Shown one piece after another: positions 30,488-37,857 of a stretch of 64,000 nucleotides of DNA. The position numbers and the translations under genes were made by a program. Numbering within the stretch: position 1 is the stretch's first letter; each line of letters opens with the position of its first letter. Origin of the DNA: an uncultured Pelagibacteraceae bacterium (GTDB lineage: Bacteria > Pseudomonadota > Alphaproteobacteria > Pelagibacterales > Pelagibacteraceae); NCBI GenBank assembly GCA_902586125.1, contig CACIGI010000002.1, positions 24,520 to 88,519 on the forward strand, read 5' to 3'. The notes below the pieces were generated by a model. That model made no database searches and was not told the DNA's origin. It was given only the letters and a program-made list of their open reading frames with translations.

Positions 30488-31795
30488 ATGTTAGATTTAA
30501 TAATCAAAAATGGAAAATGCTATATCGACGGTGATCTCAAAGAAGTAAGTGTAGGTGTTAAGGGTGGCAAAATTGATAAGATTGGTGAAATTTCATCTGA
30601 TGCTAAAGAGACTATTGATGCAAAAGATTTGTTAGTTTTACCAGGATGTATAGATACCCAAACTCATTTTAGAGAACCAGGCTCAACAGATACAGAAGAT
30701 CTTCACTCAGGAAGTAGAGCGGCAGTTGTGGGAGGTATTACAGCAGTATTTGAAATGCCCAATACAAATCCACCTACGTCCAATATAAAAGAATTTCAAA
30801 GAAAATTAGATCTTGCAGAAAAAAGAATGTATTGCAATTACGCTTTCTATTTTGGTGCAACTGCTAAAAACGTCAATCAATTAGCAGAACTTAAAGATTT
30901 AGAAGGATGTTGTGGTATTAAATTATTTGTCGGTTCATCAACAGGTAATCTTTTAGTAGCTCTTGAAGATGATATCGATAAAGTCTTTCAACATTGCTCA
31001 AAAATTGTTGCAGTTCATTCCGAAGATGAGGAAATTTTAAATAGGAATAAAAAATTAATTAAGATTGGAAATGTTCACTCTCATCCTGTGTGGAGAAGTG
31101 AGGAGTGTGCTATTTCTTCAACTAGAAGGATTGTTAGGATTGCCAAAAAATATAATAAAAAAGCTCACGTTCTTCATATTACAACAAAGCAAGAGATAGA
31201 TTTTTTATCTCAACACAAAGGTAATATTACTTTTGAAATCACCCCACAGCATTTAACAATCTATGCACCAGATTGTTATGATAAACTCGGAACGTATGCA
31301 CAAATGAACCCACCCATTAGAGACAAATCTCATTACGATCGATTATGGTATGCAGTAAAAAATAATATTAATGACACAATTGGTTCAGACCATGCACCTC
31401 ATTTAAAGGTAAACAAAGATAAAGAATATCCTAATTCACCCTCAGGTATGCCTGGCGTTCAAACATTAATGCCAGTGATGTTAAATCATGTAAATGATGG
31501 AAAATTATCACTTAAACAATTAATGAATTTAGTGTGTGAAAATCCAATTAAAATCTTTGGTATAAAGAATAAAGGATTTATAAAAGAGGGTTATGATGCT
31601 GATTTCACAATTGTCGATATGAATAAAAAGATTGTGATTAAAAATGAAAATATTGAGAGTAAATGTGGCTGGTCGCCTTTTAATAATGTTGAATTTAAAG
31701 GAACACCTGTAGCAACAATTATTGCTGGTAAAACAAAAATGAAAGATGGAAAAATTTTAGGAGATCCAGAAGGAACCCCATTAAAGTTTAATTAA
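30488..31795 (+). CDS. pyrC: Dihydroorotase (class I-like amidohydrolase)
   Basis: 435 aa. The amidohydrolase metal site is recognisable: TQTHFREPG, the carbamylated lysine in GIKLFVGSS, VAVHSEDE, HVLHITT and GSDHAPH. The first His of the usual HxH pair is Gln. From memory this Gln is normal for an alphaproteobacterial dihydroorotase subfamily, so it is not taken as loss of function. It would close carbamoyl-aspartate to dihydroorotate in pyrimidine synthesis. The 3' end overlaps the convergent SMR gene by 8 nt. Confidence 0.88.
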   Translation: MLDLIIKNGKCYIDGDLKEVSVGVKGGKIDKIGEISSDAKETIDAKDLLVLPGCIDTQTHFREPGSTDTEDLHSGSRAAVVGGITAVFEMPNTNPPTSNIKEFQRKLDLAEKRMYCNYAFYFGATAKNVNQLAELKDLEGCCGIKLFVGSSTGNLLVALEDDIDKVFQHCSKIVAVHSEDEEILNRNKKLIKIGNVHSHPVWRSEECAISSTRRIVRIAKKYNKKAHVLHITTKQEIDFLSQHKGNITFEITPQHLTIYAPDCYDKLGTYAQMNPPIRDKSHYDRLWYAVKNNINDTIGSDHAPHLKVNKDKEYPNSPSGMPGVQTLMPVMLNHVNDGKLSLKQLMNLVCENPIKIFGIKNKGFIKEGYDADFTIVDMNKKIVIKNENIESKCGWSPFNNVEFKGTPVATIIAGKTKMKDGKILGDPEGTPLKFN

Positions 31796-32120
31796 GTTTT
31801 ATTGTATAACTATTTACTAACACTACTCCAATTACAATTAAAAATAATCCCAATATTGCCTGCCAAGCTAAAGTTTGCTTAAAAAAAATATACCCTAGTA
31901 TTGCAATTGTAAATATTCCAAGACCACTCCAAGTAGCATAAACGATTGCTATTGGTAGCTTGTTCACTACAAAAGTAAGTAAATAAAAAGCAGTTAAATA
32001 GAATATGGCAAGAAAACTTGTAGGAATAAGTTTGGTGAAATTTTGTGATACAGGTAATAGCATAGTGCCTGCTACCTCACAAAAAATTGCACCGATTAGA
32101 AATAAATAAGTTTTAACCAC
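31788..32120 (-). CDS. Small multidrug resistance (SMR) family exporter
   Basis: 110 aa with four membrane helices. The conserved Glu of helix 1 (FLIGAIFCEVAGTMLL), PIAIVYATWSGLG in helix 3 and a long last helix are typical of SMR proteins (EmrE/SugE). They work as antiparallel dimers exporting cationic compounds against protons. Substrate is unknown. It starts 8 nt inside the end of the upstream acyl-CoA synthetase gene. Confidence 0.88.
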   Translation of the reverse strand: MVKTYLFLIGAIFCEVAGTMLLPVSQNFTKLIPTSFLAIFYLTAFYLLTFVVNKLPIAIVYATWSGLGIFTIAILGYIFFKQTLAWQAILGLFLIVIGVVLVNSYTIKLN

Positions 32121-34014
32121 TTTTTAGAATATTATTTTTGATTAAATCCTCTTTAATCTCATCTAAAATGGCTGGATCATCAATTGTTGGAGGCATTTTA
32201 TACTCAACATTATCAGCAATTTTTCTTATTGTTCCTCTTAAAATTTTACCTGATCTTGTTTTTGGAAGCCTTTTGATAACTATTGCAACTTTAAATGCTG
32301 CCACTGGTCCAATTTTATCTCGTACCATTTGGATACATTCTTTAGAAATTGTCTCGTTATCTTTATCTACTCCTGCTTTTAAAACAATTAATCCAATAGG
32401 TAATTGACCTTTAAGTTTGTCAGCTATTCCAAGCACTGCACATTCAGCTACTGATTGATGTTCTGATAAAACTTCCTCTATTGCGCCTGTCGATAATCTG
32501 TGACCTGCAACATTGATAATATCATCAGTCCTAGACATGATCCAGATGTAGCCATCTTCATCTATGTGTCCTGCATCATATGTTTGATAATATCCTTCAT
32601 AATTTGACATATAATTTTCTTTATATCTTTGATTTGCATTCCAAAGAGTTGGAAAAGTTCCTGGCGGCAAAGGCAATTTTACTACAATATCTCCCATCTC
32701 ATTGGGTTTAGCTAAAGTTTGATCTGATTTTATGATTTTAACATCATAACCAGGCACAGCTTTACATGCTGAGCCATATTTAGTCTTCATCATTTCAATC
32801 CCTGTGCAATTTGAACTGATCGCCCAACTTGTTTCAGTTTGCCACCAGTGATCAATTACTGGAACTTTTAATAAATTTTCTGCCCATTTGATTGTATCTG
32901 GATCAGCACGCTCTCCTGCAAGAAATAGACTTTCAAATTTACTTAAATCATATTTTGAAAAGAATTTACCTTCAGGATCCTCTTTTTTGATAGCTCTAAA
33001 AGCTGTTGGTGCAGTGAATAAAGATTTTACTTTATAATCAGAAATAATTTTCCAGAAAGCACCTGCATCTGGTGTACCCACAGGCTTACCTTCAAATAAT
33101 ACAGTGGTGCATCCTTTGAACAATGGAGCATAGACAATGTAAGAGTGACCGACAATCCAACCAATATCACTCGCTGACCACCAAATATCATCTGCATCAA
33201 TGTTATAGATATTTTTCATCGTCCATTTTAATGCAACGATGTGACCCCCAATATCTCTGACAATTCCTTTTGGGGTTCCAGTAGTACCTGATGTGTAAAG
33301 TATATAAGCAAACTCATTTGAATTCATTTCAACACAATCAATATCTTTGGCATTTGCATGGGCTTCATCCCAACTGATCTCCATTGGAGCATTTAATTTT
33401 ACCTCGTGACCCATTCTTTGAAATAAAATCATCTTGCTAATTTTATGTTGCGCTTGTTTGATTGCTTCATCTACCAAAGGTTTGTATTCAACAGTTCGCC
33501 CAGGTTCAAAACCACATGAAGCAGTCACTAAAAGTTTGGCTTTACTATCATCAATTCTGCTTGCAAGCTCATTTGAGGCGAACCCACCGAAGACAACTGA
33601 GTGTATGGCACCAATTCTTGCACAAGCAAGCATTGCAACAACTGCTTCAGGTATCATTGGCATGTAAATTATTACTCGATCCCCCTTATTGATACCTTGA
33701 TCCTTAAGTGCGCCTGCAAACTTTGAAACTTTTGATCTTAATTCTTCATAAGTGAACTTACTTTTGTTTCCTGTAATGGGGCTATCGTAAATTAAAGCAG
33801 TTTTATTACCTTTGCCTTGGTCGATATGAAAATCTAAGGCGTTGTAACATGTGTTTGTCACTCCATCTTCGTACCATTTGTAAAAAGGGGGATTAGATTT
33901 ATTTAAAATTTTTGTGGGTTTCTTAAACCAAAAGATGTCGTTAGCGGCTTCTTGCCAAAATTTTTCAGGATCTTTGATAGAAAGATCGTAAATTTTGCTG
34001 AATTTGTCTGACAT
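32113..34014 (-). CDS. prpE: Propionyl/acetyl-CoA synthetase (PrpE-like)
   Basis: 633 aa ANL superfamily ligase. The AMP-binding loop YTSGTTGTPKGIVRD, the FGGFASNELASRIDD stretch, WWQTETSWAI and the acetylatable lysine in PKTRSGKILRG are clear. The segment GFEPGRTVEYKPLVDEA is closer to propionyl-CoA synthetase PrpE than to acetyl-CoA synthetase, and the length also suits PrpE. It activates short-chain acids in the cytoplasm. It is divergent from proteorhodopsin across a 210-nt gap. Confidence 0.88.
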   Translation of the reverse strand: MSDKFSKIYDLSIKDPEKFWQEAANDIFWFKKPTKILNKSNPPFYKWYEDGVTNTCYNALDFHIDQGKGNKTALIYDSPITGNKSKFTYEELRSKVSKFAGALKDQGINKGDRVIIYMPMIPEAVVAMLACARIGAIHSVVFGGFASNELASRIDDSKAKLLVTASCGFEPGRTVEYKPLVDEAIKQAQHKISKMILFQRMGHEVKLNAPMEISWDEAHANAKDIDCVEMNSNEFAYILYTSGTTGTPKGIVRDIGGHIVALKWTMKNIYNIDADDIWWSASDIGWIVGHSYIVYAPLFKGCTTVLFEGKPVGTPDAGAFWKIISDYKVKSLFTAPTAFRAIKKEDPEGKFFSKYDLSKFESLFLAGERADPDTIKWAENLLKVPVIDHWWQTETSWAISSNCTGIEMMKTKYGSACKAVPGYDVKIIKSDQTLAKPNEMGDIVVKLPLPPGTFPTLWNANQRYKENYMSNYEGYYQTYDAGHIDEDGYIWIMSRTDDIINVAGHRLSTGAIEEVLSEHQSVAECAVLGIADKLKGQLPIGLIVLKAGVDKDNETISKECIQMVRDKIGPVAAFKVAIVIKRLPKTRSGKILRGTIRKIADNVEYKMPPTIDDPAILDEIKEDLIKNNILKSG

Positions 34015-34161
34015 AGTTATTTTGATTCGTTGTTATAATTTGTTGTGGTTTTTAAATCACAAATTGTATTTAATTTTAAAAAACAAGTAAAATCAATGTA
34101 AATTAATGACAATTAAGTCTTCAATAAACTCTTTTTATTTGGTATTTAACCACAACTTTTG

Positions 34162-34196
34162 CTTAGAGTTATCTAAGCTTAGTTTATATAAACTAA
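34162..34196 (+). promoter_or_regulatory. Two inverted repeats upstream of proteorhodopsin
   Basis: CTTAGA-gtta-TCTAAG (34162-34177) is followed by the perfect 18-bp palindrome TTAGTTTATATAAACTAA (34179-34196). The palindrome contains TATAAA (34187-34192), a possible -10 box; TTGCTT (34159-34164) is a poor -35 candidate. An operator overlapping the promoter is an inference. Confidence 0.4.
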
Positions 34197-34210
34197 TAAA
34201 AACTAACTAA

Positions 34211-34218
34211 AGAGGGAG
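34211..34218 (+). promoter_or_regulatory. Strong Shine-Dalgarno of proteorhodopsin
   Basis: AGAGGGAG lies 6 nt before the ATG. It is one of the strongest ribosome binding sites in a window where most genes have none, consistent with high expression. Confidence 0.8.
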
Positions 34219-34224
34219 TTTTTT

Positions 34225-34995
34225 ATGAAAAAACTTAAAATGTTTGCATTAGCAGCTGTTGCTCTTATCGGTATTACAGGTGTAGCAAACGCGGCGACCA
34301 CTATGTTAGCTCAAGATGACTTTGTTGGGATATCTTTCTGGATAATCTCAATGGGTATGTTGGCTGCAACTGCCTTCTTCTTCATGGAGAGAGGTACAGT
34401 GGCTGCAGGTTGGAAAACGTCAGTAACTGTTGCTGGTCTAGTAACTGGTATCGCATTCATCCATTACATGTACATGAGGGATGTATGGGTAACTACTGGT
34501 GACTCACCAACAGTGTATAGATATATTGACTGGTTAATTACTGTGCCATTACAGATGATAGAATTCTACTTAATTCTAGCAGCTATAAGAAAAGCAAATT
34601 CTGGAATGTTCTGGAGATTGTTAATTGGTTCATTAGTAATGTTAATCGGTGGATATTTAGGAGAAGCTGGATATATCAACGCTACACTTGGTTTTGTAAT
34701 CGGTATGGCAGGTTGGATATACATTCTATATGAAATATTCTCAGGAGAAGCTGGAAAAGCTGCTGCTAAGAGTGGAAACAAAGCACTTGTTACTGCTTTT
34801 GGTGCAATGAGAATGATTGTAACAGTAGGATGGGCTATTTACCCGTTAGGCTACGTTTTTGGTTACCTAACAGGTGGAGTAGACGCTGACTCACTAAACG
34901 TGATTTACAACTTAGCTGACTTTATTAACAAAATTGCATTTGGTCTGGTAATCTGGGCTGCTGCAGTAAGTTCAGCTGGTGCAAGAGCAAGATAA
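34225..34995 (+). CDS. pr: Proteorhodopsin, blue-absorbing (Gln) type
   Basis: 256 aa, seven-helix retinal protein with a cleavable N-terminal signal (about residues 1-23). Retinal lysine K236 (DFINKIAFG), proton acceptor D102 (RYIDWL), proton donor E113 (QMIEF), H80 beside the acceptor and R99 are all present, so a light-driven outward proton pump is expected. Residue 110, which equals position 105 of the reference protein, is Gln (VPLQM), the blue-tuned form typical of open ocean SAR11. It has its own upstream region, strong ribosome binding site and terminator. The retinal synthesis gene is not in the window. Confidence 0.98.
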   Translation: MKKLKMFALAAVALIGITGVANAATTMLAQDDFVGISFWIISMGMLAATAFFFMERGTVAAGWKTSVTVAGLVTGIAFIHYMYMRDVWVTTGDSPTVYRYIDWLITVPLQMIEFYLILAAIRKANSGMFWRLLIGSLVMLIGGYLGEAGYINATLGFVIGMAGWIYILYEIFSGEAGKAAAKSGNKALVTAFGAMRMIVTVGWAIYPLGYVFGYLTGGVDADSLNVIYNLADFINKIAFGLVIWAAAVSSAGARAR

Positions 34996-35015
34996 TTACG
35001 CTTTAAAATAAATTT

Positions 35016-35056
35016 ATAGGGCGAGTATGTTTTTACATACTTGCCCTATTTTTTTT
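35016..35056 (+). terminator. Rho-independent terminator after proteorhodopsin
   Basis: Arms 35016-35030 (ATAGGGCGAGTATGT) and 35035-35049 (ACATACTTGCCCTAT) form a 15-bp stem with one G-U pair, a TTTT loop and a T-rich tail to 35056. It is the strongest hairpin terminator found in the window. Confidence 0.9.
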
Positions 35057-35075
35057 AGCACCTATATCTATTTCA

Positions 35076-35396
35076 ATGGCAAAAATTATATACATCACCC
35101 ATGATAATCAAAAGCACGAAGTTGAAGTTCAAAATGGCCTGACTGTTATGGAAGGGGCTGTACAAAATGATATTCCAGGTATTGACGCTGATTGTGGTGG
35201 AGGAATGGCTTGTGCAACCTGCCATGTTTATGTCAAAGAAGATTGGTTTAATAAAATTCCTAAAAAAGAAGATGGTGAAGAAGATATGTTAGATATGGCA
35301 TTTGAACCTAAAACAAATAGTAGGCTTAGTTGTCAAATAGTAGTCTCTGATGAAATAGATGGCCTTGAGGTGAATATTCCATCGAAGCAAGCATAA
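35076..35396 (+). CDS. 2Fe-2S ferredoxin, adrenodoxin type
   Basis: 106 aa. Cluster ligands C40, C46, C49 ([10 protein letters not shown]) and C86 (RLSCQI) show the CX5CX2C...C spacing of vertebrate/alphaproteobacterial-type [2Fe-2S] ferredoxins. The start lies 19 nt after the proteorhodopsin terminator and its stop abuts the next gene. It probably passes electrons from the reductase encoded next. Confidence 0.93.
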   Translation: MAKIIYITHDNQKHEVEVQNGLTVMEGAVQNDIPGIDADCGGGMACATCHVYVKEDWFNKIPKKEDGEEDMLDMAFEPKTNSRLSCQIVVSDEIDGLEVNIPSKQA

Positions 35397-36416
35397 ATGA
35401 TTACGACAGATGCATTAATCATTGGTGCGGGTCCTACAGGTTTATTTACTGCGCATCAATTAAAATTAATTGGTCTTAACTGTGAAGTGGTTGATAATTT
35501 AGATAAGATTGGTGGCCAATGTATTGAGCTTTATCCGGATAAACCAATTTATGATATACCTGCTGTCCCAGAATGTACTGGTGAAGAATTAACAAATAAT
35601 TTAATTAAACAATTAAAACCATTTGATATTAAATTCCATTTAAATGAGAGAGTAGATGAAGTAAAAAAAGAAAATGACAATTGGATAGTAAAAACAAGTA
35701 ATAATAAATCATTTTACACACCTAACGTAATAATTGCTGGAGGTGTTGGCTCATTTGAACCAAGAAAGTTTTCTCCAAAAGAATGCGAAAAATTTGAAAA
35801 TAAATCTTTATTTTACTCTGTAAAAAACAAAAATATTTTCACAGGGAAAACAGTATCAATTTTTGGCGGAGGAGACAGTGCATTAGATTGGGCTGTTGAA
35901 TTATCAAAAGAATGTAATGTTAATTTAATACACAGAAGAGATGAATTCAGAGGTGCACAGGCCACAATAGATAAAGTGCATCAACTAGCAAAAGATGGAA
36001 AAATAAATTTATTTACAAAATATCAAATGGCTTCTGTTAAAGGAAATCAAAATTTAGAAGCAATCGATATCAAACATGACAATAACGAAGTTAAGCATTT
36101 AAACACTGACTATGTCTTAGGCTTTTTTGGTTTAATTATGCAACTTGGACCAATTGCCAATTGGGGTCTTAATATTGATAAAAAAACAATTGAGGTAGAT
36201 ACAGAAAAATTTGAAACTAATCAAAAAGGAATTTATGCTGTTGGAGATATTTGTAATTACCCTGGTAAATTAAAATTAATCTTATCTGGTTTTCATGAAG
36301 GTGCTTTGGCGGCAAGAGCTTGTTTCAAATTAGCAAGACCTAATGAAAAATATCGATTTGAATTTACCACTTCATCAAAAACCATTAAAGAGCGTCTTGG
36401 TGTAAAAGGTGATTGA
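35397..36416 (+). CDS. Ferredoxin--NADP(+) reductase, thioredoxin-reductase-like
   Basis: 339 aa flavoprotein with an FAD motif GAGPTGLF at residues 9-16, an NADP motif FGGGDSALDW near residue 158 and GIYAVGDIC near the end. The redox-active CxxC of thioredoxin reductase is missing, and GGQCIELYPDKPIYDIP is typical of the TrxR-like ferredoxin-NADP reductases (YumC type). Together with the ferredoxin directly upstream it forms a plausible electron-transfer pair. It overlaps the GST gene by 8 nt. Confidence 0.9.
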   Translation: MITTDALIIGAGPTGLFTAHQLKLIGLNCEVVDNLDKIGGQCIELYPDKPIYDIPAVPECTGEELTNNLIKQLKPFDIKFHLNERVDEVKKENDNWIVKTSNNKSFYTPNVIIAGGVGSFEPRKFSPKECEKFENKSLFYSVKNKNIFTGKTVSIFGGGDSALDWAVELSKECNVNLIHRRDEFRGAQATIDKVHQLAKDGKINLFTKYQMASVKGNQNLEAIDIKHDNNEVKHLNTDYVLGFFGLIMQLGPIANWGLNIDKKTIEVDTEKFETNQKGIYAVGDICNYPGKLKLILSGFHEGALAARACFKLARPNEKYRFEFTTSSKTIKERLGVKGD

Positions 36417-37035
36417 ACTTTATTCTGCTAATACTCCTAACGGAAAAAAAATAAGTATCATGCTCGAGGAAATTGGCTATGAATACAAAGTAGTTAATAT
36501 AGATCTCAACAAAGGTGATCAATTTAAACCTGAATTTAAAAAGATAAGTCCATTTAGTAAAATACCAGTGATCATTGATCAGGATAATCATAAGAGTATT
36601 TTCGAGTCAGGTGCAATTTTAATTTATTTAGCCGAGCAAAGTGGAAAATTTTATGATGCAGAAGATCGATTAGAAATAAACCAATGGCTGATGGCGCAGA
36701 TGGGTCATGTTGGCCCCATGTTAGGACAACATCATCAATTTCATCATTACAACCCTGGCAAAAGTCAGTTTGGTGAAGAAAGATACTTCAAGATATCCAA
36801 AAGAATATATGAGGAATTGGACAAAAGATTATCTAAATCAAGATTTCTAGCTGGAGAAAATTATACAATCGCTGACATAGGAACTTTTCCTTGGATAGCA
36901 CGACATGAGTGGCATGACATTGGTCTTAAAAATTATAAAAATCTTACTAGATGGTATGTTGAGATATCTGAAAGAGGAGCGGTGAAGAAGGGTTTTAAAT
37001 TTATGAATAAAGATGAAGTTCCACCGAAGCCCTAG
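36409..37035 (+). CDS. Glutathione S-transferase (YfcG/YghU-like)
   Basis: 208 aa with a GTG start inside the reductase end. The N-terminal thioredoxin fold (IELYSANTPNGKKISIMLEE) carries the TPNGxK motif of Nu-class GSTs, followed by PFSKIPVI and ESGAILIYLAE. The C-terminal helical domain has YTIADIGTFPW. Such enzymes often act as disulfide-bond reductases with glutathione. Its place after ferredoxin and reductase suggests a redox operon. Confidence 0.9.
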   Translation: MIELYSANTPNGKKISIMLEEIGYEYKVVNIDLNKGDQFKPEFKKISPFSKIPVIIDQDNHKSIFESGAILIYLAEQSGKFYDAEDRLEINQWLMAQMGHVGPMLGQHHQFHHYNPGKSQFGEERYFKISKRIYEELDKRLSKSRFLAGENYTIADIGTFPWIARHEWHDIGLKNYKNLTRWYVEISERGAVKKGFKFMNKDEVPPKP

Positions 37036-37136
37036 TTCATTGAGCTAATTAACCTAAATAGTGAAGCAAAAATTCCGTGACCAGTTAGTTCTATAGCTAT
37101 GATTGCAATAATTATTAAAATTAATTTTTGGTTCAT
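37032..37136 (-). CDS. Tiny single-span membrane protein (34 aa)
   Basis: ATG to TAG on the minus strand encodes 34 aa with one hydrophobic segment (LILIIIAIIAIEL) and a short basic tail ending SSMN. It begins exactly at the base after the stop of the 41-aa ORF and its stop overlaps the GST stop on the other strand. No visible Shine-Dalgarno sequence. It may be cotranslated with dksA and the 41-aa ORF. No family recognised; conservation must decide if it is real. Confidence 0.45.
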   Translation of the reverse strand: MNQKLILIIIAIIAIELTGHGIFASLFRLISSMN

Positions 37137-37262
37137 TTAATTAATGAATACGAATAACAATAACAGAACCCAAAAAAAACCATAATAATAGTAAATATAT
37201 TTTTTGGTAAAATTATAGGTAATTGGATTATGAATTTTTTTACTTTTCTTTTTTTTAGTCAT
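37137..37262 (-). CDS. Tiny single-span membrane protein (41 aa)
   Basis: ATG to TAA on the minus strand encodes 41 aa: a lysine-rich start (TKKKKSKK), then a Tyr-rich stretch and a strongly hydrophobic C-terminus (GFFWVLLLLFVFI). The ATG overlaps the last codons of dksA (GATGACTAA), the usual arrangement of coupled genes here. A basic start and one membrane helix give an N-in topology. No family recognised. Confidence 0.5.
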   Translation of the reverse strand: MTKKKKSKKIHNPITYNFTKKYIYYYYGFFWVLLLLFVFIN

Positions 37263-37779
37263 CGGCGTGAACTTTTTCATCTTTCTCATGTTTTTCTTGT
37301 GCAGTTATAGTATATTTTGCAACAGGTCTTGCCATGAGTCTTTTTAGCCCTATTGGTTCTGCAGTATCTAGACAAAATCCATAGGTATCTTCTCTTATTC
37401 TAGCTAAAGCTTTATCAATTTCTGAAATTAATTTGATTTGCCTATTGATTGCTTTCATTTCAACATTTTTATCTGTGTATGAACTTGCTTGATCGACAAT
37501 ATCGGCTGAAATACTATTATCATCCATACTGCCGTTATACAGAGCTTCATTATTTGCTCTAACCAGCTCTTTTTTCCACTCTTGTAATTTCATTCTAAAG
37601 AAAACTTTATGTTTTTCGCACATATATTTTTCAGTTTCTTTTGGAATATATGTTTTAGAAATCTTAATAGGTCCCTTGCTAATTTCTTTTGTTTTACTGA
37701 TGGTCTTAGGTTTTGATTTAGTTACAGTTTTAGTTTTAGCTTTGGTAACTTTTTTTTTAACTTTGCTAGTTTTAGGCAT
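37255..37779 (-). CDS. dksA: DksA/TraR family RNA polymerase-binding regulator
   Basis: 174 aa. The N-terminal 35 residues are a Lys/Thr/Ser repeat-like tail. A coiled-coil follows, with the tip motif D93-x-x-D96-x-A98 that DksA inserts into the RNA polymerase secondary channel. The C-terminal globular part (YGFCLDTAEPIGLKRL) keeps only one cysteine (C136) of the four-Cys zinc finger, as in alphaproteobacterial zinc-free DksA variants. With ppGpp it tunes rRNA and amino-acid promoters. Two tiny membrane ORFs follow it. Confidence 0.9.
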   Translation of the reverse strand: MPKTSKVKKKVTKAKTKTVTKSKPKTISKTKEISKGPIKISKTYIPKETEKYMCEKHKVFFRMKLQEWKKELVRANNEALYNGSMDDNSISADIVDQASSYTDKNVEMKAINRQIKLISEIDKALARIREDTYGFCLDTAEPIGLKRLMARPVAKYTITAQEKHEKDEKVHADD

Positions 37780-37857
37780 TTTTCAATTTGAATTCGAGGG
37801 AGTATATTCAGCAAAATAGAGGTGTCAAGCAACGTTAATTATTGTAAATATTTACTT

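Noticed and set aside
30650..30690. Loss of the first metal His (Gln instead) in dihydroorotase as sign of inactivity
   Set aside because: From memory, Gln here is common in an alphaproteobacterial dihydroorotase subfamily and the rest of the site is intact.
33434..33692. Open frames opposite the acyl-CoA synthetase
   Set aside because: Antisense shadows of a well conserved enzyme region.
37370..37400. Missing zinc cysteines in DksA as sign of a pseudogene
   Set aside because: The DxxDxA tip and fold residues are intact, and zinc-free DksA proteins are known.
37822..37857. GTG start for the GT39-like gene
   Set aside because: Adds 12 residues without a suitable Shine-Dalgarno sequence or family match; ATG at 37858 preferred, but the earlier start is not excluded.
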